A stretch of DNA of 64,000 nucleotides from Alkalicoccobacillus plakortidis (GTDB lineage: Bacteria > Bacillota > Bacilli > Bacillales > Bacillaceae_D), in contig NZ_JAMQJY010000002.1 in NCBI RefSeq assembly GCF_023703085.1, forward strand, positions 1 through 64,000, read 5' to 3'. A program made the position numbers and the translations under genes. Positions 9,557-19,340 of this stretch are shown here, piece after piece. Numbering within the stretch: the first letter of the stretch is position 1; each line of letters starts with the position of its first letter. Below the pieces are notes generated by a model that was not told the origin of the DNA, searched no databases, and saw only the letters and a program-made list of their open reading frames with translations.

Positions 9557-11923
9557 ATGTTAAAGCCACGAGCAAGATGGCAGGTTCAAACTCAGGATCA
9601 GACCGAGATTGACGCTCTTGCACAGAGCTGCCAACTTCCGCCGTTAGTTGCTAAACTTTTGTTGAATCGTGGAATGAGAGAGCAAAAGGATGTGCAACGC
9701 TTTTTAGATAAAGATGGATTAGACTTTTATGATCCTTATTTAATGGACGGAATGAGAGAAACGGTCGATCGAATACATCAAGCAGTAGAACAACAAGAAC
9801 ATATTGTCGTTTTTGGAGACTATGACGCAGACGGGGTTAGTAGCACGGCTGTGTTAATGCATGCCCTTATAGAAATTGGAGCAAAAGTGGAATACTATGT
9901 TCCAAATCGTTTTACTGAAGGCTATGGACCAAATGAACCCGCGCTTAGACGAGCAAAGGAAGAAGGTTGCGGTCTAATGATTACGGTGGACACAGGAATT
10001 TCTGCCGTTCATGAAGCGGATGTTGCAAAAGAGATTGGGTTAGATTTTATTATTACTGATCACCATGAGCCTCCGCCTGTGTTACCGGATGCCTTAGTTA
10101 TTTTAAATCCAAAAAAGCCGGGCTGCCCATATCCATTTAAATCTCTAGCAGGTGTAGGGGTTGCTTTTAAGCTTGCTCATGCCTTGTTAGGTCGTGTGCC
10201 TGTGGATTTACTTGATATCGCTGTGATTGGCACGATCGCAGATTTAGTTCCCTTAGTAGATGAGAACCGATTGATTGCTCGATTGGGGTTAGAAGCACTC
10301 CAGGGATCGGAAAAACCGGGTCTAATGGCAATTAAAAAAGTATGTGGCTTTGGTGCAGATGCAATGGAAGCGGATCATGTTGGATTTGGTATTGGTCCTA
10401 GGATGAATGCAGCAGGTCGTTTAGATTCTGCAGACCCGGCAGTTGACCTCTTGCTTGCAGAAGATGCAGAAACCGCGACAAGTCTTGCTGAAGGTATTGA
10501 TCAGTTGAACAAAGAAAGACAGGCCATTGTCAATGAAATGACCAAGGATGCGATTGAGTTTGTTGATGAATCGTATCCAGTATCTGAGAATAATGTATTA
10601 ATTGTCGGAAAAGAAGGTTGGAATGCCGGGGTCATTGGTATCGTTGCATCTCGTTTGGTGGAGCGTTATTATCGCCCAGTAATCGTGATGAGCTTTGATT
10701 CTGAAAAAGGAAAAGCCAAAGGTTCGGCAAGAAGTATTGAAGGGTTTAACATGTTCCAAGAGCTCTCAAAAAACCGTGATATTCTGCCGCACTTTGGTGG
10801 TCATCCAATGGCAGCTGGTTTAACAATGGACTTGGATCTGGTAGATGAGCTGCGAGATCGTTTGCATAAGCAAGCAGATGAAGTTTTAACTGAAGAGGAT
10901 TATAGTCCAATTGCCAAAGTTGATGTATTGGCACGTGTGGATGAAGTGACACTATCTGTGGTGAAGCAGTTAGAGAAGCTGGCTCCATTTGGAGTTGGTA
11001 ATCCGAAGCCGAAAATTATGTTTGAGAATGTTCATTTAGGACAAATTAGGCGTATAGGTAGTGATTCCTCGCATCTGAAGTTAAGCTTAACGGAGCACGG
11101 TGCCACGCTTGATGGCATAGGGTTTCGAATGGGGCATCTTCATGAAGAAATCACACGTGCGGCGGCTGTTCAAGCTTTAGGGACTCTGTCTGTGAATGAG
11201 TGGAACGGGACAGTTAAACCACAACTCATGCTTGAGGACCTTGCTGTTCCAGAGTGGCAGCTTTTTGACTGGAGAAGCTTAAAACCGCCGCGTATTGAAG
11301 AGCGAGTTCATGAACTTTCTTCAGATAACATGGTCTGTGTTGCTTTCCGTGGAGAGGAATCAGAGTCATTAGTATCTGGATTACCCATCGTTCACACAGA
11401 ATCGTTTCAATGGACACAACATTCTTTAACAGACAAATACTTAGTTTTATTAGATGTTCCAAGAGAACAGAAACAGCTTAAGGAATTGTTTGAGAAAGCA
11501 GGAAAACCAAGTCGGGTTTACTCGATATTTTATCAAAAAGAAGATTCATTTTTCTCTTCTAATCCATCAAGAGACGATTTTAAATGGTTTTATGCGTTAA
11601 TTCGCCAACGACAACAGCTGCCATTTAAAAAACAACAAAAACAAATTGAACATCATAAAGGTTGGTCTTCTGGCACCGTTCAATATATGGCGGATGTGTT
11701 TGAGGAACTTGGTTTTATCGAGTGTTCAAACGGGGTTGCAGTTGCTGCAGCACAGCCATCAAAAAAGGACTTAACGCAATCCTTGATTTACCGCAGTAAA
11801 TTAGAGCAAGCAGATTTAGAAAATGAGTTTGTCTATTCATCGTATGATCAATTACGAAACTGGTTTGAGGCAGCATTCACTGTAGCCGATGAAGCCAACC
11901 ATAATGTGAAGGAGCAAGTATAA
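9557..11923 (+). CDS. recJ: Single-stranded-DNA-specific exonuclease RecJ
   Basis: 788 residues, a 5'-3' single-strand exonuclease used in recombination and repair. The DHH-superfamily metal motifs are present: [15 protein letters not shown] near residues 83-97, the Asp of TVDTGIS, DHHEPPP, then the DHHA1 motif GGHPMAAG near 414. The long C-terminal extension is typical of Bacillus RecJ. ATG 9557 follows AAGGGGTGAAG; the open frame begins earlier at 9506 but has no ribosome site. The stop overlaps the apt start by one base (TAATG). Confidence 0.94.
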   Translation: MLKPRARWQVQTQDQTEIDALAQSCQLPPLVAKLLLNRGMREQKDVQRFLDKDGLDFYDPYLMDGMRETVDRIHQAVEQQEHIVVFGDYDADGVSSTAVLMHALIEIGAKVEYYVPNRFTEGYGPNEPALRRAKEEGCGLMITVDTGISAVHEADVAKEIGLDFIITDHHEPPPVLPDALVILNPKKPGCPYPFKSLAGVGVAFKLAHALLGRVPVDLLDIAVIGTIADLVPLVDENRLIARLGLEALQGSEKPGLMAIKKVCGFGADAMEADHVGFGIGPRMNAAGRLDSADPAVDLLLAEDAETATSLAEGIDQLNKERQAIVNEMTKDAIEFVDESYPVSENNVLIVGKEGWNAGVIGIVASRLVERYYRPVIVMSFDSEKGKAKGSARSIEGFNMFQELSKNRDILPHFGGHPMAAGLTMDLDLVDELRDRLHKQADEVLTEEDYSPIAKVDVLARVDEVTLSVVKQLEKLAPFGVGNPKPKIMFENVHLGQIRRIGSDSSHLKLSLTEHGATLDGIGFRMGHLHEEITRAAAVQALGTLSVNEWNGTVKPQLMLEDLAVPEWQLFDWRSLKPPRIEERVHELSSDNMVCVAFRGEESESLVSGLPIVHTESFQWTQHSLTDKYLVLLDVPREQKQLKELFEKAGKPSRVYSIFYQKEDSFFSSNPSRDDFKWFYALIRQRQQLPFKKQQKQIEHHKGWSSGTVQYMADVFEELGFIECSNGVAVAAAQPSKKDLTQSLIYRSKLEQADLENEFVYSSYDQLRNWFEAAFTVADEANHNVKEQV

Positions 11924-12435
11924 TGGACTTTAAACAATATATTACAATCGTAGAGGATTACCCAAAAGAAGGCATTCGTTTTAAGGATATTACAACATTA
12001 ATGCAAGATGGACCTGCATATAAGGCAGCCATTCAAGAGCTTGGAAAATATGCTGCAGATCTTGATGCAGATGTCATTGTTGGGCCAGAGGCAAGAGGTT
12101 TTGTTGTAGGTTGTCCATTAGCGGTTGAAATGGAAAAAGGATTTGTTCCGGTACGTAAAGCTGGTAAGCTTCCTAGAGAAGTACTTTCGGTTGATTACGG
12201 TTTGGAATATGGAAAGGATAGCTTAACCATTCATAAAGATTCCATTACAAAAGGACAAAAGGTCTTAATCACTGATGATCTTCTTGCAACTGGTGGTACA
12301 ATTGAGGCGACAATTAAAATGGTTGAAGAACTAGGTGGAGTGGTTGTAGGGATTGCCTTCCTTATTGAATTGTCATACTTAAACGGACGTGATCGTTTAG
12401 CAAACTACAATACATTCAGCTTAATGACTTATTAA
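11923..12435 (+). CDS. apt: Adenine phosphoribosyltransferase
   Basis: 170 residues. Converts adenine and PRPP to AMP and pyrophosphate. The PRPP loop [13 protein letters not shown] lies near residues 115-127, with the purine-side motif [16 protein letters not shown] near 46-61. Translationally coupled to recJ by a TAATG junction and followed by a terminator, so recJ-apt form a unit separate from relA. Confidence 0.95.
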   Translation: MDFKQYITIVEDYPKEGIRFKDITTLMQDGPAYKAAIQELGKYAADLDADVIVGPEARGFVVGCPLAVEMEKGFVPVRKAGKLPREVLSVDYGLEYGKDSLTIHKDSITKGQKVLITDDLLATGGTIEATIKMVEELGGVVVGIAFLIELSYLNGRDRLANYNTFSLMTY

Positions 12436-12444
12436 TTTATCAAG

Positions 12445-12481
12445 AGAATGACTTGCGATTCGTGCGAGTCATTCTTTTTTT
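12445..12481 (+). terminator. Terminator after apt
   Basis: Stem GAATGACT...GC / GC...AGTCATTC (12446-12474) around a short loop, then seven T's. Confidence 0.85.
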
Positions 12482-12629
12482 ACCCTATTCTGCCTTAAAA
12501 TACAGAAAAAAGGGTGAATTCCAGTCTTAATGGACACATCCGCCAAAATTCTTCAGTATATGACTTTACAGAGGTGGTTGAAATCAAGGATAATAGGAGG
12601 AAATATTGTTTCGTGAATAAGGTGATGGA

Positions 12630-14813
12630 ATGACCATAGATCAGGTGATTGAAAAGGCAAGTGAATATTTAGGTGAAGAGGACATAGCCTTTCTCCGGAG
12701 AGCCTATGAATATGCCGAGAAGCATCATGGCGGCCAATATAGGAAGTCTGGGGAGCCCTATATTCTTCATCCGATACAAGTAGCTGGAATTATAGTCGGC
12801 TTGCAACTGGATCCTAATACGGTAGCGGCGGCTTTTTTACATGATGTTGTAGAAGACACAGACGTAACCATTGAAGATATTACCTCGGAATTTAACGAGG
12901 AAGTTGCCATGCTTGTAGACGGAGTAACGAAGCTTAAGAAATTTAAGTACAAGTCTAAGGAAGAGCAGCAAGCAGAAAACCATCGTAAAATGCTTGTTGC
13001 AATGGCAAAGGATATTCGTGTCATTTTAATTAAACTTGCAGACCGTCTGCATAATATGCGCACGTTAAAATTTATGCCTCCAGCTAAACAGAGGGTAACC
13101 TCAAATGAAACGTTGGAGATTTTTGCGCCTTTAGCTCATCGTTTAGGAATATCTGCAATCAAGTGGGAGCTTGAAGATATCGCGCTCCGTTATCTTGATC
13201 CACAGCAGTATTATCGAATCGTAAACTTAATGAAAAAAAAGCGTGCAGAACGTGAGAGCTATTTAGATGAGGTCATTGAACGAATTAATGACCAGCTAAA
13301 AGATATGGACGTAACCTGTGAATTGTCTGGACGCCCAAAACATATCTACAGCATATACCGGAAAATGGTGATCCAAAATAAACAGTTTAATGAAATTTAT
13401 GATTTATTAGCTGTTCGTATTATCGTCAAAAATATTAAGGACTGTTATGCCGTTCTTGGTGTTATTCACACCTGTTGGCGCCCAATGCCAGGACGATTCA
13501 AGGATTATATTGCGATGCCTAAGGCCAATATGTACCAATCCTTACACACAACGGTTGTAGGACCATATGGTGATCCACTAGAAGTTCAAATTCGTACGGA
13601 TGAAATGCACCGAGTGGCTGAATTTGGGGTCGCCGCGCATTGGGCTTATAAAGAAGGTAAAGTCGTTGCAAACCAGACTAATTCATTTGAGGACAAACTG
13701 ACATGGTTCCGTGATGTCATTGAATCTCAAGTTGATACAAACGATGCACAAGAATTTATGGAATCAATGAAAATGGATTTGTTCTCAGATATGGTTTTTG
13801 TCTTCACTCCAAAAGGGGATGTTGTAGAATTACCACGAGGATCCGTTCCGTTAGATTTTGCATACCGAATCCACAGTGAAATTGGCAATCGCTGTATTGG
13901 TGCGAAAGTAAACAGTAAGATGGTTCCATTGGATCACGAATTAAAGACCGGGGATATTGTAGAGGTCATGACCTCTAAGCACTCATATGGACCGAGTCAA
14001 GATTGGCTTAAGATTACTCAATCATCTCATGCTAAAAATAAAATCAAGCAATGGTTTAAAAAAGAGAAACGAGAAGAGAATGTTCAAAAAGGGCGAGAGA
14101 TGCTTGAAAAGGAAGTCAGGCTACTTGAGTTTGACCCTAAGGAAGTACTCACCGCTGAAAATATCGCTGAGGCTGCATCTAAGTTTAGTTTTGCCGGTGA
14201 AGAAGATATGTTTGCAGCAACCGGATATGGTGGCATAAGTGCCAAACAGATTGTTAACAAGCTTACTGAAAAGGCGCGTAAGAAAAAGGATCAAGAACAA
14301 GAAGTGCAAACACTTGATGATGCTCTTTCAGATATGAAGTCTTTTACTCCTAAGAAAAAGACAAACTCTGGAGTGCGTGTAAAAGGAGTAGATAACCTTT
14401 TAATTCGAATCTCTCGCTGTTGTACACCTGTTCCTGGCGATGAGATTGTTGGCTTTATTACAAAAGGACGTGGAGTCTCGATTCACCGAGCAGATTGCCC
14501 TAATATTGTGTCAGAAGACGATAGCCGTTTTCTTGATGTAGAATGGGAAGGCGCTCAACAAGAGAACAAGGCCTATCAAGTTGATATTGAAATCACAGGT
14601 TTTGACCGTAATGGACTTTTAAATGAAGTTCTTCATACGATGACGGAATCTCGCACATCAATTAATGCTGTGACAGGACGATCTGATCCGAAAAACAAGA
14701 TGGCAACGATTCACATGAGTATCTCCATTCAGAATCTTGCACATCTACAAAAAGTAGTTGAAAAAATTAAACAGCTAAAAGACATTTATTCTGTAAGAAG
14801 AATGATGCATTAA
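12630..14813 (+). CDS. relA: Bifunctional (p)ppGpp synthetase/hydrolase RelA
   Basis: 727 residues, the long RSH enzyme of the stringent response. HD hydrolase domain with HDVVEDTD (about 71-78), synthetase domain with RFKDYIAMPKANMYQSLHTT (about 289-308), TGS domain (FTPKGDVVELPRGSVPLDFAYRIHSE), a helical region, a CC(TP) zinc-finger-type motif (RISRCCTPVPGD) and a C-terminal ACT domain. ATG 12630 follows AAGGTGA at only four bases. A stronger AGGAGG at 12597-12602 precedes a five-codon frame (TTG ... TAA, 12606-12620), which may couple translation into relA. dtd follows. Confidence 0.95.
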   Translation: MTIDQVIEKASEYLGEEDIAFLRRAYEYAEKHHGGQYRKSGEPYILHPIQVAGIIVGLQLDPNTVAAAFLHDVVEDTDVTIEDITSEFNEEVAMLVDGVTKLKKFKYKSKEEQQAENHRKMLVAMAKDIRVILIKLADRLHNMRTLKFMPPAKQRVTSNETLEIFAPLAHRLGISAIKWELEDIALRYLDPQQYYRIVNLMKKKRAERESYLDEVIERINDQLKDMDVTCELSGRPKHIYSIYRKMVIQNKQFNEIYDLLAVRIIVKNIKDCYAVLGVIHTCWRPMPGRFKDYIAMPKANMYQSLHTTVVGPYGDPLEVQIRTDEMHRVAEFGVAAHWAYKEGKVVANQTNSFEDKLTWFRDVIESQVDTNDAQEFMESMKMDLFSDMVFVFTPKGDVVELPRGSVPLDFAYRIHSEIGNRCIGAKVNSKMVPLDHELKTGDIVEVMTSKHSYGPSQDWLKITQSSHAKNKIKQWFKKEKREENVQKGREMLEKEVRLLEFDPKEVLTAENIAEAASKFSFAGEEDMFAATGYGGISAKQIVNKLTEKARKKKDQEQEVQTLDDALSDMKSFTPKKKTNSGVRVKGVDNLLIRISRCCTPVPGDEIVGFITKGRGVSIHRADCPNIVSEDDSRFLDVEWEGAQQENKAYQVDIEITGFDRNGLLNEVLHTMTESRTSINAVTGRSDPKNKMATIHMSISIQNLAHLQKVVEKIKQLKDIYSVRRMMH

Positions 14814-14825
14814 GAGGTGGGTTAG

Positions 14826-15269
14826 GTGCGAGTAGTACTTCAACGCTCAAAAAAAGCAAGTGTCATAATTAATGGAGAGCAAGTAGGAGCCATTTCTCGC
14901 GGTCTTGTTCTTCTAGTTGCCATTACACATGAAGATACAGAAACAGAAGTGGACTATATTGTTGAAAAAATTATTAATCTGCGGATCTTTGAGGATGATC
15001 AAGGGAAAATGAACCATTCTCTAGTAGATACAGGCGGTTCAATCCTTTCTGTTTCTCAATTCACGTTATATGGAGATACCCGGAAAGGTCGCCGCCCCAG
15101 TTTTACTGGAGCAGCAAAACCAGACCTAGCTGAGAAGCTGTATGATTTATTTAATCAAAAACTAGCGGACAAAGGTATTCAAGTTGCAACAGGCCAATTT
15201 GGAGCGGATATGGATGTTCAACTGATTAATGACGGACCCGTTACATTAATAGTTGAGAAATCAATCTAA
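14826..15269 (+). CDS. dtd: D-aminoacyl-tRNA deacylase
   Basis: 147 residues. Hydrolyses D-amino acids (and glycine mischarged on tRNA-Ala) from tRNA. Both DTD signatures are present: [17 protein letters not shown] near 78-94 and the C-terminal GPVTLIVEK containing the Gly-cisPro motif. GTG start preceded by GAGGTGG, 12 bases after relA, the usual relA-dtd pairing in Bacilli. A strong terminator ends the unit. Confidence 0.94.
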   Translation: MRVVLQRSKKASVIINGEQVGAISRGLVLLVAITHEDTETEVDYIVEKIINLRIFEDDQGKMNHSLVDTGGSILSVSQFTLYGDTRKGRRPSFTGAAKPDLAEKLYDLFNQKLADKGIQVATGQFGADMDVQLINDGPVTLIVEKSI

Positions 15270-15284
15270 GTTTCACTAGCATAA

Positions 15285-15337
15285 AAACCGAACCATTATG
15301 ATGTGTATCTCACACATATGATGGTTTGGTTTTTTTG
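15285..15337 (+). terminator. Terminator after dtd
   Basis: Long near-perfect stem from AAACCGAACCAT ... ATGTGT to ACACAT ... ATGGTTTGGTT, then seven T's. Confidence 0.9.
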
Positions 15338-15593
15338 TTTAATAAAGATAAGAGGGAAAGGCTATAGTTTCTGACATATATATAGCACCCGCCAAGCGGT
15401 TAGAGTCTGCGTTAATGCGCTACGCCGGGAGCGGAATGATTACTGATTCTCTTTCTCTCATAAGTAACTTGAAACCAACCGATGAACGATCATCATCTGA
15501 CAAGTAGGATCATTTGTCTTTATAAGTACTTCGTATCCTCCTTGTCTAAAGCTCTGTCTCATGTTTAAATATCAGAGCGCTTGTAAATAAATA

Positions 15594-15641
15594 TTGATTT
15601 TTCCAAATCGACATAATACACTATATATGATAACGCTTTCA
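15594..15641 (+). promoter_or_regulatory. Promoter and cre/LacI-type operator of the LacI-family gene
   Basis: TTGATT (15594-15599), 17 bases, TACACT (15617-15622). Immediately downstream is TGATAACGCTTTCA (15628-15641), one mismatch from the catabolite-responsive element TGWAARCGYTWNCW bound by CcpA and close to the general LacI-family operator pattern. Placed at the expected transcription start, it would repress by blocking the polymerase. The rest of 15338-15593 holds no gene I can support, only a short CCGC/GCGG hairpin near 15387. Confidence 0.55.
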
Positions 15642-15665
15642 ATTTAAAGAGGGGGGACGTGCTAT

Positions 15666-16658
15666 TTGCCAACAATAAAAGATGTAGCTAAGCTATCTGG
15701 TATATCCAGATCAACTGTGTCCCGAGTTATAAATAACCACCCTTATGTGAATGAAGAAAAGCGGATGCGAGTTAAACAAGCGATGCTGGACCTCGGATAT
15801 GTGCCTAATTCCTCAGCACAACGGTTGAGAGGCAGTAAGACAAAAACAATCGCAGTATTGATTTCACGCATTGTTAATCCCTTTTTTAGTGGATTAGTTG
15901 ATGCGATGGATACTGTTGCAACAGAGGCTGGTTATAAACTGATTTTATGTAATACTCGTGGGAGCAAAGAACGAGAATTAAATTACTTGGATTTATTAAA
16001 AACAAAACAGGTTGATGGTGTTGTATTTGCTTCAATTGAAAATGATTGGAGTGACATCAAACCATATCTAGCCTATGGTCCAATGGTTTTATGTAATGAA
16101 TATACAGATCAAACGGATATTCCTTCATTTCGTATTAATCATTTTCAAGCTACTATCGAGGCGGTTACGCACTTTATAAAAGAAGGGCGAACAAAAATCG
16201 CTTTTTGTCGTGGTGATGAAACCATTGGTTCAAATCTTGGTGTAGATCGAGAAAAAGGTTTTATTTCAGCATTAACTAGTCATCATTTATCTTTTAATAA
16301 GCAATGGTTATTTCGAAATGTCAGCAGTATAGAAGATGGCAGAAATGTGATGAAAAAAATTGAGCGAATGACAGATCGACCTGATGCGATCTTTACCGGA
16401 AGTGATGAAGTGGCAACTGGAATTATTGCAGAGGCCAAGATTTCCTCTATAAAGGTGCCGAAACATCTATCAGTCATTGGATTTGATGATCAGCAAATCG
16501 CCGGGGTTATAACACCAGGACTAACCACGATCCGTCAGCCAATTAACAAATTGGGCGAGCAAACCATGCAACATATGATTCACATACTTACTAATCGAAT
16601 AAGCTTTTTAGGACACACAGAAGTGCTGACGACTGAATTTATCGTGCGAGATACGTGA
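15666..16658 (+). CDS. LacI-family transcriptional regulator
   Basis: 330 residues. N-terminal helix-turn-helix and hinge, [23 protein letters not shown] through [11 protein letters not shown] (residues 3-60), then a periplasmic-binding-protein-like effector domain ([20 protein letters not shown] ... [20 protein letters not shown]). TTG start behind a GGGGGG ribosome site. Likely controls itself and the following ThuA gene. B. subtilis has yrvI and lytH in this slot, so this cassette is accessory. Effector unknown. Confidence 0.88.
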   Translation: MPTIKDVAKLSGISRSTVSRVINNHPYVNEEKRMRVKQAMLDLGYVPNSSAQRLRGSKTKTIAVLISRIVNPFFSGLVDAMDTVATEAGYKLILCNTRGSKERELNYLDLLKTKQVDGVVFASIENDWSDIKPYLAYGPMVLCNEYTDQTDIPSFRINHFQATIEAVTHFIKEGRTKIAFCRGDETIGSNLGVDREKGFISALTSHHLSFNKQWLFRNVSSIEDGRNVMKKIERMTDRPDAIFTGSDEVATGIIAEAKISSIKVPKHLSVIGFDDQQIAGVITPGLTTIRQPINKLGEQTMQHMIHILTNRISFLGHTEVLTTEFIVRDT

Positions 16659-16729
16659 GTTTTGTCACTCAGCACACAAATTATGAGAACGATACCACAA
16701 ATAAAAATGTAAACGAAGGAGAGATCAAG

Positions 16730-17449
16730 ATGAAAGTTACAGTATGGAATGAAAATCGTCATGAGCAAACAAATAAAAAGGTAAGAGAGGTTTATCCTGA
16801 AGGCATTCATGGCACGATCTCAGCTTTTCTAAAAGAGGCAGGTTATGAGACTGAAACAGCTACATTGGAGCAGCCAGAACATGGATTAACAGAAGAAGTA
16901 TTAAATCAAACCGATGTACTGATATGGTGGGGGCACGTCGCTCATCATGAAGTAACAGATGAGATCGTTTCACGTGTACACCAAAGAGTGTTAGATGGTA
17001 TGGGATTAATTGTTCTTCATTCGGGGCATTTTTCAAAGATCTTTAAATCATTGATGGGTACAACGTGTGATTTAAAGTGGAGAGAAGCAAATGAAAAAGA
17101 AAGGCTTTGGGTTGTAGCACCTGGACATCCAATTACAGAAGGTATTGGAGAATATATTGAGCTTGAAAAAGAAGAAATGTATGGAGAGCATTTTGATATT
17201 CCGACGCCTGATGAGCTTTTATTTGTTAGTTGGTTCCAGGGCGGAGAAGTATTCAGAAGTGGTTGTACTTTTAACCGTGGAAAAGGTAAGATCTTTTATT
17301 TCCGTCCAGGTCATGAGACCTATCCAACGTATTATAACGAGCAAATCCAACGAGTCATTGTTAATGGAGTGAAATGGGCAGCTCCAGTCGAACGTGAAAA
17401 GCCGGTATACGGAAATGCTAAGCCGTTAGAGGAAGTGCCGGGAGAATAA
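16730..17449 (+). CDS. ThuA-domain protein
   Basis: 239 residues of a class-I glutamine-amidotransferase-like fold: [25 protein letters not shown] near 63-76, [11 protein letters not shown] near 92-102, [14 protein letters not shown] near 188-201. ThuA proteins are tied to trehalose and other sugar catabolism; ThuA itself acts with the dehydrogenase ThuB on 3-keto sugars. GAAGGAGAG upstream fixes ATG 16730. It follows a LacI regulator, consistent with a sugar-responsive gene, but no transporter or oxidoreductase partner is present here. Confidence 0.82.
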   Translation: MKVTVWNENRHEQTNKKVREVYPEGIHGTISAFLKEAGYETETATLEQPEHGLTEEVLNQTDVLIWWGHVAHHEVTDEIVSRVHQRVLDGMGLIVLHSGHFSKIFKSLMGTTCDLKWREANEKERLWVVAPGHPITEGIGEYIELEKEEMYGEHFDIPTPDELLFVSWFQGGEVFRSGCTFNRGKGKIFYFRPGHETYPTYYNEQIQRVIVNGVKWAAPVEREKPVYGNAKPLEEVPGE

Positions 17450-17524
17450 AATAGGGAGCGATGTTTATTCGCACACATATCTGGTCATCCTAATAGACAA
17501 TTCAACTATTAAGGAGTTAGGAAT

Positions 17525-17701
17525 ATGCGTGTGAATAGCAAAGTATCACAAATTTTTGAGGTAACAAATCATGCCTCAATCTCACACTCAGATCAATCTC
17601 ATACGGAAGAATATATGCAGTTAGCTTGTGTTCATGTTTCTGTGCATGGTTACGGTTCCATTGAAAAAAATCATGCAAAGATCAGAACCGAACGTAATTA
17701 A
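17525..17701 (+). CDS. Small hypothetical ORF, 58 residues
   Basis: ATG with a good ribosome site (AAGGAGTTAGG) eight bases upstream, 58 codons, stop TAA overlapping the start of the hisS promoter region. The product begins MRVNSKVSQIFEVTNHAS, is His/Ser-rich and has no membrane segment or family I recognise. It lies between the ThuA gene and the T-box promoter. It could be a real small protein expressed with the LacI-ThuA cassette or chance. Confidence 0.35.
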   Translation: MRVNSKVSQIFEVTNHASISHSDQSHTEEYMQLACVHVSVHGYGSIEKNHAKIRTERN

Positions 17702-17705
17702 GTAG

Positions 17706-17734
17706 TTGACAGTCCGACTTTTCATTCGTATGAT
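17706..17734 (+). promoter_or_regulatory. SigA promoter of the hisS T-box transcript
   Basis: TTGACA (17706-17711), exactly 17 bases, TATGAT (17729-17734). One base from consensus overall. Start expected near 17741. Confidence 0.8.
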
Positions 17735-17740
17735 AGATAG

Positions 17741-18026
17741 CATTAGTAATTGTATATGAGTCCGATGAAAAGGCAGAGTAATTAAGAGACACAGATATCC
17801 AGAGAAGAGTGGCCTTGGCTGTAAGCCCTCCTGTCTGTCTTAATGAACGAACACCTTAGAGGAGCTTTCTGAACGGTACATGGTACTGAGTAGGAAAAGC
17901 CGTTTTGCAGACGATACCTGCGTAAAAGCGGAGACACGAAGTTTATTCTGTCTCAACTAGGGTGGTACCACGGGAATTTAACTCTCGTCCCTGATGAATT
18001 CGTTCATCAGAGACGGGAGTTTTTTA
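17741..18026 (+). promoter_or_regulatory. T-box riboswitch controlling hisS-aspS
   Basis: A leader of about 290 bases with the T-box sequence AGGGTGGTACCACG at 17959-17972, which pairs the NCCA end of uncharged tRNA, followed by a strong terminator hairpin CTCTCGTCCCTGATGA / TTCATCAGAGACGGGAG and six T's (18021-18026). Uncharged tRNA is expected to block the terminator. A CAC triplet at 17790-17792 in the first stem region is a plausible histidine specifier, matching the first gene; the exact specifier loop was not folded. Confidence 0.9.
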
Positions 18027-18053
18027 TTTGAGCAAAAGCAGGGGGAGAAGAGA

Positions 18054-19340
18054 ATGAACATACAAATTCCACGCGGAACCCAGGATATTTTGCCTGGGGA
18101 AAGTGAGATTTGGCAATTCATTGAGACGAAGGCACAAGATGTTTGTCGTCGCTATAATTTCAGAGAGATTCGCACGCCGATTTTTGAACACACAGAGCTG
18201 TTTACAAGAACGGTTGGAGATACAACGGATATTGTCCAAAAAGAGATGTACACATTTAAAGACCGTGGAGATCGTAATTTGACTCTTCGTCCCGAGGGTA
18301 CAGCATCTGTCGCTCGTGCCTATGTTCAGAATAAATTATTTGGTTCAGCAACTCAGCCGAATAAATTGTATTACTATGGACCAATGTTCCGGTATGAACG
18401 CCCTCAATCAGGTAGAATGCGCCAGTTCGTACAGTTTGGTGTAGAGGCAATGGGCAGTGCGGATCCGGCTATTGATGCTGAGGTTCTAGCACTTGTCATG
18501 GATATTTACAAAGAAGTAGGGATTACAAATACAAAGCTTGTGTTAAATAGCTTAGGGGATAAAGAAAGTCGCGAGGCACACCGTCAAGCTTTGATTGATC
18601 ACTTTAAACCAAGCATTCACGAGTTTTGCTCTGACTGCCAAATGCGTTTAGAGAAAAATCCATTACGAATTCTTGACTGTAAAAAAGACCGTGACAATCC
18701 ATTAATGAAATCGGCTCCTTCCATTTTGGATTATTTAAATGATGAGTCACGTGAATATTTTGAACAAGTAAAGGTGCACCTTGACCGTATTGGTCTTCCA
18801 TATGTAATTGATCCAACGCTTGTACGTGGATTGGACTATTACTATCACACAGCGTTTGAGGTGATGGCAGAAGGTGAAGGCTTTGGGGCTATCACAACAT
18901 TATGCGGCGGCGGTCGTTATGATGGTTTGGTAGAAGAAGTGGGCGGACCAAGTACACCAGGCATAGGCTTTGCTTTTAGTATTGAGCGTTTAATTATGGC
19001 GCTTAAAGCTGAGAACTTGGTGAAAGAAGCAAGCCCATCCATTGATTGTTATCTTGTCGCGTTAGGTGATGAAGCAAAGGATAAGTCTGTTGAGCTCCTA
19101 TATCTTTTAAGACAGGCAGGAATCAGTGCGGATAAGGATTATCTAGATAAAAAAATGAAGGGGCAATTTAAAGCCGCTGATCGTTTAAATGCTCGTTTCA
19201 CAGCTGTACTCGGTGAGAATGAACTTGCTGAAGATCGAATTGAGATTAAAAACATGGCAACAGGCGAGCAAGTTTCACAGCCTTTAGCTGATTTTATTGA
19301 GTATATAAAGAAAGAGATTGAAGGAGGTCAAGTAGGATGA
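18054..19340 (+). CDS. hisS: Histidyl-tRNA synthetase
   Basis: 428 residues, class II synthetase. Motif 1 in the N-terminus, motif 2 [20 protein letters not shown] near 110-129, the histidine A/HisRS motifs [15 protein letters not shown] near 256-270 and GGGRYDGL near 284-291, then a C-terminal anticodon-binding domain. The open frame begins inside the T-box terminator at 17994; the ribosome site AGGGGGAG before ATG 18054 sets the start. Overlaps aspS by four bases (ATGA). Confidence 0.96.
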   Translation: MNIQIPRGTQDILPGESEIWQFIETKAQDVCRRYNFREIRTPIFEHTELFTRTVGDTTDIVQKEMYTFKDRGDRNLTLRPEGTASVARAYVQNKLFGSATQPNKLYYYGPMFRYERPQSGRMRQFVQFGVEAMGSADPAIDAEVLALVMDIYKEVGITNTKLVLNSLGDKESREAHRQALIDHFKPSIHEFCSDCQMRLEKNPLRILDCKKDRDNPLMKSAPSILDYLNDESREYFEQVKVHLDRIGLPYVIDPTLVRGLDYYYHTAFEVMAEGEGFGAITTLCGGGRYDGLVEEVGGPSTPGIGFAFSIERLIMALKAENLVKEASPSIDCYLVALGDEAKDKSVELLYLLRQAGISADKDYLDKKMKGQFKAADRLNARFTAVLGENELAEDRIEIKNMATGEQVSQPLADFIEYIKKEIEGGQVG

